A stretch of DNA of 64,000 nt, taken from NCBI GenBank assembly GCA_026874595.1, contig CM049307.1:62526370-62590369 (forward strand), in the 5' to 3' direction. Source of the DNA: Sipunculus nudus. Lineage: Eukaryota; Annelida; Sipuncula; Golfingiida; Sipunculidae. The notes beneath the pieces were generated by a model. It did not search any database. It worked only from the letters and a program-made list of their open reading frames with translations, and was not told the origin of the DNA. Numbering within the stretch: position 1 is the stretch's first letter; the number at the start of each line of letters is the position of its first letter. Of the stretch, positions 37,008 through 47,238 are shown one piece after another. The translations under genes and the position numbers were made by a program.

Positions 37008-39287
37008 CTCAGCTGACTGTAAGTCATCTGAGCTATAGCGATCCGGCCGTCTGTTCGTTAACAAGGCACAAATCGTAACCACTGGACCTGGAATCTTCTA
37101 ACTTTACATCCAGAGAGGTCCATGAAATATCTCCTTGGAAACCTGGAATAAGGTCTCTGTTACCCATGTTCTTCAAGTTATGGGGCTCCTAAGTACCCCC
37201 CCCCCCCCCCCCAGAATAATAAAAAAATTGATACAACAGCTCAAATATCTGATCAAATAATGCATTGATTACCATGATTCTTTGCATGGATATTTATCAT
37301 GGAGTGTTTCATCAGTTTCTGCAGACTGGTGGCGCCACCTGTATTTTTTCGATTTTTTTTCTCTATTTTTGAGACCTCAAAAGATGCCGTCATCTGTTAA
37401 CAGGGCACAAATCTTAACGACTGGACTTAGAATCTTCTGTCTCGACATGCAGGGAGTTCCATGAAAAGTCTTCTTGAAAACCTAGATTTAAGTCTCTGTT
37501 ACCCATATTCTTAAAGCTATGGGGCTCCGAAGTACCCCCCCCCCCCCCCAGAATAATGAAAAATTTGATACAAAAGCTCAAATATCTGAACAACTAATGC
37601 ATTGATTACAATGATTCTTTGCATGGGTATTGATCATGGAGTGTTTCATCAGTTTCTGCAGACTGGTGGCGCCACCTGTATTTTTTCGATTTTAAAAAAT
37701 TTTTTTTCTCTATTTTTGAGGCCTCAAAAGATGCCGTCATCTGTTAACAGGGTACAAATCGTAACCGCTGGACCTGGAATCTTCTCACTTTACATTCAGA
37801 GAGGTCCATGAAAAGACTTCTTGAAAACCTGGAATTAGCTCTCTGTTACCAATATCTCAAGCTATGGGGCTCCAAGTACCCGCCAGAATAATGAAAAATT
37901 TGATAAAAAAGCTAAAATATCTGAACAACTAATGCATTGATCACCATGATTCTTTGCATGGATATTGATCATGGAGTGATCCATCAATTTCTGCAGACTG
38001 GTGGCGCCATCTGTATTTTTTCGATTTTTTATACAATTTTTTTATCTGTTTTTGAGACCTTAAAAGATGCAGTCCTCTGTTAACAGGGCACAAATTTTAA
38101 CATCTTGACCTAGAATCTTCCTTCTTGACATGTTGGGAGGCCCATGAAAAGTCTCCTTGGAAACCTTAAATTAGGTCTCTGTCACCCATATTGTCTGAGC
38201 TATGGGGCTCAGAAATACCCTCCAGAATAACTAAAAATTTGATACAAAAGCTCTGGTATCTGAACAACTAGTGCATTGATTGGCATTATTCTTTGCATGC
38301 ATATGCATCATGGAGTGTTTCATCAGTTCCTGCAAACTGGTGGTGCCACCGGGATTTTTTTTGAATTTTTACGCATTTTTATCTTTATTTTTGAGACTTT
38401 CAAAGATGTGGTCGTCTGTTAACATGGCACAAATCATAACTATTTGAGCTTGAATCTTCTTTCTTGACATCCTGGGAGGTACATAAAAAAACTCCATGGA
38501 AACCTGAAATTAGGTCTCTGCCACCCATATTCTCCGAGCTATGGTTCTTAGAAGTACCTCCGCAGAATAACTAAAAATTTGATACAAAAGCTCCAGTATC
38601 TGAACAACTATTGCATTAATCACCCTGATTCTTTGCATGCATATTTATCATGGAGTGTTTCATCAGTTCTTGTGGACTGGTGGCACCACCTAAATTTTTT
38701 TTTTAATTTTAACACATTTTTTTTGCTAGGCCTATTTATGAGACCTTCAAAGATGCGGTCGTCCCTAAACAGGGCTCAAATTGTAACCATTTGTCCTTGT
38801 ATCTTCAGACTTGACACCCTGGGAGATCTGTGAAAAGTCTCCTTGGAAACGTGAATTAAGGTCTCTGTTACCTATATTTTCTGAACTAAGAGGCTTATAA
38901 GCACCCCTTAGAATAATTAAAAATTTGACACCAAAGTAGGGCAAAAATCATAACCATTGGGCCCAGAATCTTCTAGCCTGACATCCTGAGAATTCCTCAA
39001 AAGTTCTCCCCCGAAACCTGAAATTGGGTTACAGTGACCTATATTCTCAGAGGTTTGGGGTATATTTGAGCATCCCAGAAATAATGCAGAATACACACAA
39101 ATTGCCAGATTCCTCATGAAAGGCTGGTTGGATTGTCATCAAATTTGTTTTTATAGGTTGGGTCTTGATGAACTTAAGCTAATATGCATAAACAATAATG
39201 CCACCTATCTTAATTAGTTGTCTGTGCAAGGACATATTATCAACATTTCAGTCTGCTGAGCGTCATGACCCATGGGTCACTTGTTAG
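37004..39287 (+). mobile_element. Helitron-like modular element inserted in another repeat
   Basis: The 5' end is AGCTCAGCTGACTGTAAGTC followed by 'atctgagctat', an 11-bp-arm hairpin. The 3' end has CTGCTGAGC, then a perfect GACCCATGGGTC hairpin, then ACTTGTTAG. TTAG occurs at both junctions (37004-37007 and 39284-39287). A hairpin close to the 3' end with sub-terminal inverted CTGAGC/GCTCAG motifs is the layout of Helitron/Helentron-type non-autonomous elements. The interior is a tandem array of ~340 bp modules without transposase. The Helitron class is inference; the nested insertion is seen directly. Confidence 0.6.
37060..39110 (+). repeat. Six ~340-bp tandem modules
   Basis: Recurring landmarks are 'aacagggcacaaatcgtaacc', 'gacctggaatcttct' (near 37086, 37424, 37771, 38106, 38449, 38799 and a shortened 38961), 'gaggtccatgaaaagtctcc', 'ggtctctgttacccatatt', poly-C, 'agaataatgaaaaatttgata', 'attgattaccatgattctttgcatg' and 'gactggtggcgccacct'. 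Divergence increases toward the right and the last module is truncated. Module-length ORFs reflect the repeat, not a protein. Confidence 0.9.
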
Positions 39288-39418
39288 AGTATCAGACAAA
39301 TTTTGCGGCTTAGACCCCCCGTTTCCGGACCGTGTGATCATTTTTTAGGTTTCTCATTGGTCCTCCTTAGTTGGACCCCCAACCCTTTTCCAAAATCCTT
39401 GATCCGCCCCTGCACTTC
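39288..39418 (+). repeat. Right half of the interrupted dispersed repeat
   Basis: 'agtatcagacaaattttgcgg', 'ttagaccccccgtttccgga', 'ttttttaggtttctcattggtcc' and 'atccttgatccgcccctg' match the second half of the copy at 53165-53365, restoring the unit interrupted at 37.0 kb. Confidence 0.7.
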
Positions 39419-40107
39419 GCATTGATCCGGACACTTCAAACCCAATAAGGAGCATTTCTCGTTGGTCTGATTCTTTACCCCGTGTCGGCCATGGTGTTTA
39501 GACCAAAAAAAAAAAAACCTTACTAAAAAAAGCATGCAGCTGCTTACACCAAGGAGATATGGAACGACTACAGTGTATAACAGCTGCGCGAGGAGCGTAT
39601 ACCGCTCATACATGTACTACTTAATATAGTTATATTTGTTTTTACTTTCTTGATAAATTCCATATTGGACGAGTATCGTAATGACGAATATGGCAGAAGG
39701 AAAGCGCACGGTATTTGATAATTATGGCATTGTAGGGGAGGGGCGATCTGTCGTCCACTTTTTGGAATAAAAATGTGCACAGGTGTATATTGACTAAGTT
39801 TGTTAAGATTTTGGCAGGGTATGCGATATTTGGTCAGGCACACGTAAATGCGTAAATATAATTTAAAATATAATATACAAAGTTTATCATTGGGTTAAAA
39901 CAAATACCCATGCATATACACTACTAAAAGTACTGTGTTTTCACAGCATTTGATTCAGAGTAACCCTGAGAGATAGAGAGAGAGAGAGGCCAGAAAAGTA
40001 AAGAAAATGATATATACATGAAGATAAATGTTGGGAATCAACAGTGTGCTTTTATCATGACGCCGTTTGATGTACCTACATCAAATCACTACACGCCTGT
40101 CCATATT

Positions 40108-40109
<2 letters not shown>
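39419..40109. other. Intergenic sequence, no feature seen
   Basis: Short ORFs only; a small (AG)n run occurs near 39974-39988. Confidence 0.4.
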
Positions 40110-40150
<41 letters not shown>

Positions 40151-40280
40151 GTATATATATATGTATATATATATATACACACACACACACACCGATAACA
40201 GGAGTAATATTTTTTTCCCAAATGGCCGCTTTTGTGCATGTTTCCCGCGTCCCTGTCTGTGCATATATAAACAAACTACA

Positions 40281-40344
<64 letters not shown>

Positions 40345-40345
40345 G
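40110..40345. repeat. Compound (TA)n/(AC)n microsatellites
   Basis: (AT)n at 40110-40143 with interrupted TATG units to about 40175, (AC)n at about 40177-40192, then a second (TA)n at 40284-40331 grading into (TATG)n. Overlapping ORFs of Tyr-Ile repeats are artefacts. Confidence 0.95.
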
Positions 40346-40847
40346 ATATTTGAGAAAATTGACTCGGCCAAGGTGCATCATTCCGTAAAGCTTGTGCGGG
40401 TTTAGCGAATGATCTTAGTCTCAAATGTTATGAGCGTTGGCAATCATGTATAACATGTCCAGGTTTTCCATTGATATGTCCCTAAATTCCACGAAGTTAA
40501 CAGATTGCAAGTAATAATAAGCACTTGTCAGGGACAGGTAGAGTATTTTAGGTATGGGGGAGGGGGTGAGCGAAGCGGCAGAGGCGAGGCGCAAAAGGGT
40601 AAGGTATGGATGGGGTTCAGAAACGTTTTGGAAATTTTAGCTGTTGTGGTCAAATCTTGGGTATATAGTATAATCGTGTATAATTGTATTTCCCCAGATA
40701 TTTTGGGTCGAAACAAAAACATCCGACCCTGCGGGTTTTTTAAAGCTTTTACACCAGTGTGCGAGTATAAGATAGGTACTTGAAGTACAACCAACACAGC
40801 CATAGAATAAACCACACATATATATATACATACCGCTCTGAATATTC

Positions 40848-40911
<64 letters not shown>

Positions 40912-42118
40912 AGGAGCATTGCACAAATATCTAAGAGGCCATTTGAAAAGAAGACGATAAATGACGTCATTTTACAGGTTCTTATATGTAAGAAATTCTC
41001 TTGGTCAGCAAAACTGTCATCTGTTGAACTTAACAAAAACTAGTATTTGTTGCCAGTTCACATGTTTATACAAGGTATGTTATCTCTTCTTTGTGGACGA
41101 ATATACTTTCGATTTGCGGTTTATATACATGTTGCAATATAGTTAATATTAAAGTCTCATACTGACCGAACGCTCAGATATATAAATATATATTATGCTG
41201 TTTTGCACTGCCATCTAGTGGCTAGAACAGACGCTTTTCTCTGGCCTGGGTTGCGTGCACTTTAAATTTATGAGATGGAGTGAGTGTAATTGGAGTTATG
41301 TTTAACTGCCTGTAAATAGCGAATCTGGCTCCTTTAAGCGCGTTCTATAATTGTTTGTACCCGGGTAGGCACATAGTAAAACATCCAAGTTACAAGTGCA
41401 GTCAGTAAACATCGAGCTAATGAGCGCACCTCGGCTATTGGTTGCATTCAAAATGACACAAGGCATACGAATAGATTTGCCATTTATTTAATGCACTGAT
41501 GGTTTCTTTATAGGGTCGCTCACACAACAGTTAAATCATTGCATTTGTGAATGAACTTAAGACTAACCAGGCGAAAAACAGCTTGTGGCATTAAAATGAC
41601 AATCCTGAAAGCATATGCAGCCAAGGCCTACCAGACCATGAATGTAATGAATACAAGAACCCTTATGCTGTCTCAGTCAAGAGGTGTTTGTCAAATTTTA
41701 TCGCAATTTGCAATAATTAACATATGTGCATGTTAACTTGATACTGTCATATTAAATTCAGTTTTGTTCTGTATTTGTTTTAATGTGATACATTACGTAA
41801 CTTCTACTCTACCGTCGATCCATTATTAAAATAACACAAGCATGGGTTCTTGGACAGAGAAATTGAAAACATGACAAAATGAATATAATAACATAATAAT
41901 TAAAGGTTATTAGGATATTCGGCGGGATCCGCTGATGACGTTAGATGTACAGCTGTCCAATTGGGCCACTTCTCTTGCCGCCAGGTTTCCATTGCATGGC
42001 CAGCTGGACTGTCTTTGCTGTTTATGCATTAAAGATAGTACACAGAACAGCTCCTTTTGATTTGGTGCTTTCAATGCCTGATCGGATTTTATTTTCTTGT
42101 ACGTCGTTGAACCGATGC

Positions 42119-42121
<3 letters not shown>
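40346..42121. other. Intergenic sequence with a (GA)n microsatellite
   Basis: A pure (GA)n run occupies 40852-40907. No gene recognised in the remainder. Confidence 0.5.
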
Positions 42122-42195
<74 letters not shown>

Positions 42196-42209
42196 TATAT
42201 AAATAGAGC

Positions 42210-42247
<38 letters not shown>

Positions 42248-42270
42248 GAGGAAGAGTGTGTGTGTGTGTT
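42122..42270. repeat. Compound (TA)n, (GA)n, (GT)n microsatellite
   Basis: (TA)n from 42122 to about 42186, (GA)n at about 42209-42245 and (GT)n at about 42255-42269. Confidence 0.95.
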
Positions 42271-43302
42271 TGCCTTGTTTGCCCACTGAGATTTAGACAT
42301 ATTTGACATACCAGAATATTTTTGGCTTTAAGAGTTAAAAACGTTCATGTTGATTTTTCAGCTTTGTTCGTATTCCTAATTGTGATCACTATGTTCTTAT
42401 TTTGTTCCTTTTATCATTATTTTAAAAATAAAATTAAGAAGCATATTGCTTAACATAAAAATAATAGTCTCGTTCAGTCATATCGACATTTTAAACAAGC
42501 AAAACCCACCACAGGTGATCAGATACATATAGCCAAAGAGTGCTTTCCTGAGGTCCCTGAGAAACTGGTGACACCTGGCGGCTGATTGATAACCTATTTT
42601 CATAGATGGAGAAGAACGGACCCACAGAAAGGCATCTTATACCATCAGTACTTATATCCTATGCTGAACCTATGCTGAAAAGCATCCGCTCAAACACGCA
42701 ACATCTGATAGCATCAATATGCACCATGGTAGTTGGCAAATAGATCCATTCCCTAGTTCAAATACGTCTGTAGAAAACCTGTAAATGTTCCAGTCTCTGG
42801 ATTGAAAAAGAGTGCACGCCCTTAGTAAATTTCCCGGTTAACTATATAAAGTAAAGCGGATCGTCATATACGAAAGCGTGATTCTTAACATGTACATATC
42901 TGATCTCATAGAATGATTTTAATTATAATATTCAGGAATTTATTCTGGGTCTTCTCTGTTAAACGGAAAATGTAATTTTCAAAGTGAAATTCATGAACCA
43001 TAACTGCATGAACTTGTTATGCAATGTAAATGTATGAAAATGTTATTCATTTCACTGAAATTCCTTTAAACCCGACAGCTGGTGAAGCACATTATATGAA
43101 ATTTGAAAAGTACATTGCACTTGCCCGATATAAATCATATTACTTACAAAATTAATCAGATGAACAAAGTTAGGTATAAAGATTCCTATTTTGGTTTTAT
43201 TAGAAAGTGTAATAAATTCACAATATAAGAATCCTAAATTCCTTAAATACATGCATACAAAACCCAGTAAATCTCTACACGACACACACACACACACACA
43301 CA

Positions 43303-43341
<39 letters not shown>

Positions 43342-43559
43342 TATTATATAAGTATATATGCGTGGTTCTTCAGCAGTGGAAAGTTCTAGGTTTACAATCG
43401 CTGTACCAGAATCTCACACCCGAACTTTATACATTTGACTCAAACGGTGAAGTCTCAAAATCAAACACATGACAATGTGCAAGCCATTCAAGGGATTTCA
43501 TATTCATCAATACCCGATTACTCATGAGTAATACGTTACTGGTAGGAAGGGGTGCTCAT
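42271..43559. other. Intergenic sequence with an (AC)n/(TA)n tract
   Basis: Microsatellite at about 43284-43338 ((AC)n then (TA)n). No gene recognised. Confidence 0.5.
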
Positions 43560-44060
43560 ACAGTAAACGGGTCCATTTTGATATCCAACGTTTGTCAAAT
43601 AAAGAAATTAATCCTTGGAGTTTAATAAAATAAAAAAAAAGTGCCGATCCTACGTTGAACAGGCTGTCCATTTTGTATGTATCCACGTGTTTATAAAATG
43701 TTTGGGTCTATCCAAACCCACCAGTCATAATCCAAACACGACCAACGTGGACATCTGCATGAGGTAAAATCAGACCAACCATGCATTTATTCAAATATAA
43801 AAGATTCTTTATGTATTCTGATCACCAGTAACTGGTGACCTTTCAGCTTCAACAAAAGTGCAGTGCTTTTTCTGTTTCTTAACACGGGCACAAGTACCAT
43901 GTTGACGAACAGCTTGTACATAAACTAGCTCATATACCACCGGGACGTCATACGAAGCTGTCCTAGCAAGAATCAACACACTTCATTAATATGAACGCAG
44001 AGTTAGCAAGAAATCACAGAATCCTACAAATAAGACACGTGAATATAGCTAGATTTAATT
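43560..44060 (+). mobile_element. MITE-like dispersed repeat, copy C
   Basis: Third copy of the family at 22545 and 33287, same orientation. Landmarks are 'aatccttggagttt', 'gaacaggctgtcc', 'gtgtttataaaatg', 'gacatctgcatgag', 'tcaccagtaactggtgac' and 'aacagcttgtacataaactag' (about 43909), with 'gcaagaaatcacagaatc' near the end. It keeps several CpGs that the left-hand copies have lost. Confidence 0.6.
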
Positions 44061-44927
44061 GAAATAAATGGTAGACATTCACAGAACAGCATACTAAGTA
44101 CATAAGTACATATGAAGTGGTATATACTATTAGCTTAATTTTCTTTCAAAAAGACGATAATTTCACTTCGAAGATTTAATATCATGTTATAAACATGTTA
44201 GGTCACCAAGGATCTGCAGTCAATGGTACACGCTTACAAAATGGTCGTTTTGAAAGTGCATATACATTATATGTATCTTTGGAATATTATAATGAAGGGG
44301 AGTTGCATAGCCAATAGCAAAGTGAAAAGAAAAAAAATAAATAGGTAACAAGCTATTAATTCATGAATTTACCGTGAATTGACAACAACCGAGTGGGTTC
44401 TGGTCGTGCTACATGAGGACTTATTCATTAAAACAATACGGGTAAACAATCTAATAACAAATGCAAATATTCGTGTGCCATTTAGCTATAAATAAGTTTC
44501 TTCCAAACCAAACTTATTACCTCCGCGAAGATTTGGGCTCGTACTGTGTTTGTTAATTTGTTGACACTACTTAAAATTGAAATACCTTCGACATCGTTGA
44601 CCAAAGATGGGGCTTTTAAAAACTTCTTAATTAATTATGTAAGAGTATGCAATAAAGTATTTGTATCTCCTTAAACATGTTATCTACATCATTTTAATTC
44701 AAGAATAGATATTCTCTAGGGCGCAAACAATAAAACTTGTGCAGCATCTTGATTCAGCTGCGTCAAAACCATTATCTATGCATTTATCGGACCTAAAATC
44801 TCCTGTATATTCATACCTTGGCATAAATTCCATGTGCTTTCATAAATTTCGCCTCATATTGTAAATTTAAGGTTTCATTGAATGTGTGTGCTTGCATACT
44901 GCATTAGGCCAAAGATAAGCTAACACG
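44061..44927. other. Intergenic sequence upstream of the 45 kb gene
   Basis: AT-rich. 'ttacctccgcgaagatttggg' near 44518 may be a short fragment of the repeat seen at 49.0 and 56.3 kb. No other feature. Confidence 0.35.
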
Positions 44928-44937
44928 TATATATAAG
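44928..44937 (+). promoter_or_regulatory. Possible TATA box of the 45 kb gene
   Basis: TATATATAAG lies about 340 bp before the chosen ATG. If used, it would give a 5' untranslated region of about 300 nt. No closer convincing core element was seen. An acceptor-like CCACAG ends at 45270, just before the ATG, so an intron in the 5' UTR cannot be excluded. Confidence 0.25.
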
Positions 44938-45271
44938 ACGCAATCAATGCCCAGCGGTCGATTATTCCCATGTCTTATTGGGCGATGGCACCAGCTGTCA
45001 AAACCAACGTTCATTTTCTTGGGGGATTAAGAAACCAGTTGTGAGTTACAATGGTTCTGGACAATGACGAAGTGTATGGTGTGGACAGCCACGCGGGCTG
45101 CGTACCACGTGCCAAACTGTGCGCGAGACACGTTAAGATATAGTCCTGCCGCGTGGTCACTGCAGCTTTACTTATACACTTGCAGCCGGGGGAGGAGCAT
45201 CTCTCGGTGAACAACAACAGAACAGTATATCACCAGCGTAATCCTAGTTAAGTGTGGTGAGTGACCACAGA

Positions 45272-46789
45272 ATGATGAAGGACTTGCTTCTGCTTTTGCT
45301 AAGCGCTGCCTTGTGCACGCACAATGTGCAAGGTATGTGCTTTGATGAAATTTTCGCTGAAACACAGTTGGACGATAATATCATGTCAGACGAGGACCCC
45401 GACCTTGTCGATAAGAACGCTTTCTTAGTGCTGTACAGCCGTGGCTGCCATTACCTGCTTCAGGAGCGTGACATCCACCCTCAGTTCCTGCCTCCACCAC
45501 CCTTCGTTTACTTCTTCAAATACGACTACATCACCGTGCCAGAACATATATGGTGGATCAAGGACGAGAGTGATATAGAGAGGCGCTACCCGGCGGAGGA
45601 CTGTCCCACAGTTTACTTCATCAAGAAGGGTACCCGCCGCCACGACAAACCCGTCATTTGGAATCATGAAGAAGACAAAGACTTTAAAAAGTGGGCATGG
45701 AGCCAGCTGAAGGTGCCAGTGACATTTGTTAACAACCGTAACCATAGTGTCAATGTTAATTTCATGAATACAGGGCCTGAAACCACAAAGAAGCTGCGCA
45801 TAGCACCGGGTGAGAAGGACACAACAAATGTTCATCTCTCCGAGCACGCGGTAGCCTACCAACGCGCGCGCTTTGTAAACGCTGACGTCATCACAGGAAA
45901 GATGACCATCGAGTATGAAATGGACGAAGTCAGAGATGCAGAGAAGCAGAGACCGGCTGAGGATACAAACTACGTGCTGTGGCGCAACAAAGTGATGACG
46001 GAGCAGTCGCAGGCCATGGGTACGCTCTGTTTGTCTGTCTGGATGAACGCAGAACGTACCCTCGTAAACCTTAAACAACCCCTCATTGTGCCAGCCCTTA
46101 CTGATGAAGGCTACGTTGTGCGCAAGGTACCCCGTGACCTCTTCCACATGACACGCCTCTACTATAACCTGGGTAAGTCAAAACGTATCCCTGAGCCCTG
46201 GATGGACGGGGATCCCCTCATCAACCAAGACAAAGTGCACACAGACTGGGTGCAGCTGGCTGTCACAGAGCTCAATGATATGATTAAGGATACTATACAG
46301 CCAGAGGTAGAAAAATTTGCAAACGTCAGCGTCGACTTGACCATCATGCAAGGAGTTCGTGAGTTCCATAAGGGTAACATCGTCCTCCCCCACGTAATGA
46401 ATCCGGCCACGTCAGCGTTCACCGTGCTGGTCAACCTTGGTCAGCGTGAGAACCAGACAGAGGACGAGGTAGAATCTGACCACCCTCCAGCCTGGAACAT
46501 GCGCCTGATGAACAAAGACAATGAGATCAGTTCCGTCAGTATCCGTCCGGGTGAGATGCTTATTTTTGAGGGAGCTCGACTCATCAACAGTTTCCCTGAT
46601 CCTCTACAGTCAGAAATCTACTCTTGTCTGTACGCCCACTTCAACCCACGCACCGACTGGCCTTACAGGCGCGAGGGTTCCCAAAGCAGCACGTACTTCG
46701 TGATCGAGTACGGTCAGGTCGTCCCCTTGCTCCCCCTGGTGACAGAATACAGGCAACCTGAGAACCTTAAAACAAAAGAAGAGCTCTAA
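45272..46789 (+). CDS. Secreted/ER prolyl-4-hydroxylase-like protein, predicted inactive
   Basis: Intronless 505-aa protein. Residues 1-21 form a signal peptide (DLLLLLLSAAL core). Residues ~50-147 look thioredoxin-like (AFLVLYSRGCHY; CPTVYFIKKG) but lack CxxC. Residues ~148-222 (VPVTFVNNRNHSVNVNF; IAPGEKDT) could be a VHL-beta-like sandwich. Residues ~355-465 follow the 2OG-Fe(II) prolyl-4-hydroxylase fold: REFHKGNIVLPHVM, FTVLVN, RPGEMLIFEGARLINSFP, CLYAHFNP. The family's HxD is H374-V-M376, and the distal His of 'ARLPHGRP' is N439. The 2OG-anchoring basic residue also seems absent. The protein ends KEEL, an ER-retention-type tail. I chose ATG 45272 because the frame extends upstream only through GTG codons and the signal peptide follows directly. 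The fold is well supported. Loss of catalysis and ER location are inference; VHL-like is the weakest part. Confidence 0.85.
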   Translation: MMKDLLLLLLSAALCTHNVQGMCFDEIFAETQLDDNIMSDEDPDLVDKNAFLVLYSRGCHYLLQERDIHPQFLPPPPFVYFFKYDYITVPEHIWWIKDESDIERRYPAEDCPTVYFIKKGTRRHDKPVIWNHEEDKDFKKWAWSQLKVPVTFVNNRNHSVNVNFMNTGPETTKKLRIAPGEKDTTNVHLSEHAVAYQRARFVNADVITGKMTIEYEMDEVRDAEKQRPAEDTNYVLWRNKVMTEQSQAMGTLCLSVWMNAERTLVNLKQPLIVPALTDEGYVVRKVPRDLFHMTRLYYNLGKSKRIPEPWMDGDPLINQDKVHTDWVQLAVTELNDMIKDTIQPEVEKFANVSVDLTIMQGVREFHKGNIVLPHVMNPATSAFTVLVNLGQRENQTEDEVESDHPPAWNMRLMNKDNEISSVSIRPGEMLIFEGARLINSFPDPLQSEIYSCLYAHFNPRTDWPYRREGSQSSTYFVIEYGQVVPLLPLVTEYRQPENLKTKEEL

Positions 46790-46945
46790 AATCAGGACAT
46801 AGATTCAGAAGTCTTTCCACAATCGATTCATGATTTCATAGAGACTCCTGTAAATTACAATGAAAGTGCAAATACAACATTATTCCAAAAAACAACAACA
46901 TAGGTTACGGTTATCATAAGTATAATATACAGTGTATAATATACG

Positions 46946-46951
46946 AATAAA
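46946..46951 (+). terminator. Polyadenylation signal
   Basis: AATAAA about 160 bp after the stop of the 45 kb gene; a second AATAAA is at 47233-47238. Either could end the transcript. Confidence 0.45.
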
Positions 46952-47238
46952 ATGTTATGATACCTCTTTATAAACATAAAACAACATCTTATAATATTGA
47001 AACAATCAATCATGGTTTAAAATGATTGTATTCTCGTATGTTGTTGTAAGAAGTTCTTAGTTTATATACTACACAATTTAAGACTGACGTGGAAAAGTAC
47101 TTGTAATGTAGGAGTATAGAAAAACAAGGTTGCACACGTCGTGTGGTACAGGCCTCTTTAATGTTAGTCTTAGTTGTTTTGTTATACAAAACCACACAAG
47201 AATATGATTCTGTGGATATTTATTGTATTTTAAATAAA

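Noticed and set aside
36723-37082. 119-codon minus-strand ORF
   Set aside because: It crosses poly-C tracts and two repeat elements; the composition is that of the repeats.
40076-40424. Overlapping ORFs of about 100 codons on both strands
   Set aside because: They consist of Tyr-Ile and Thr-His repeats encoded by (TA)n and (AC)n microsatellites.
40637-41043. ORFs rich in Ser-Leu or Glu-Arg repeats
   Set aside because: They are translations of the (GA)n tract at 40852-40907.
45425-46147. 240-codon minus-strand ORF
   Set aside because: It is the antisense shadow of the 505-aa P4H-like CDS. Its translation matches no family, and the sense strand has a signal peptide and clear domain motifs.
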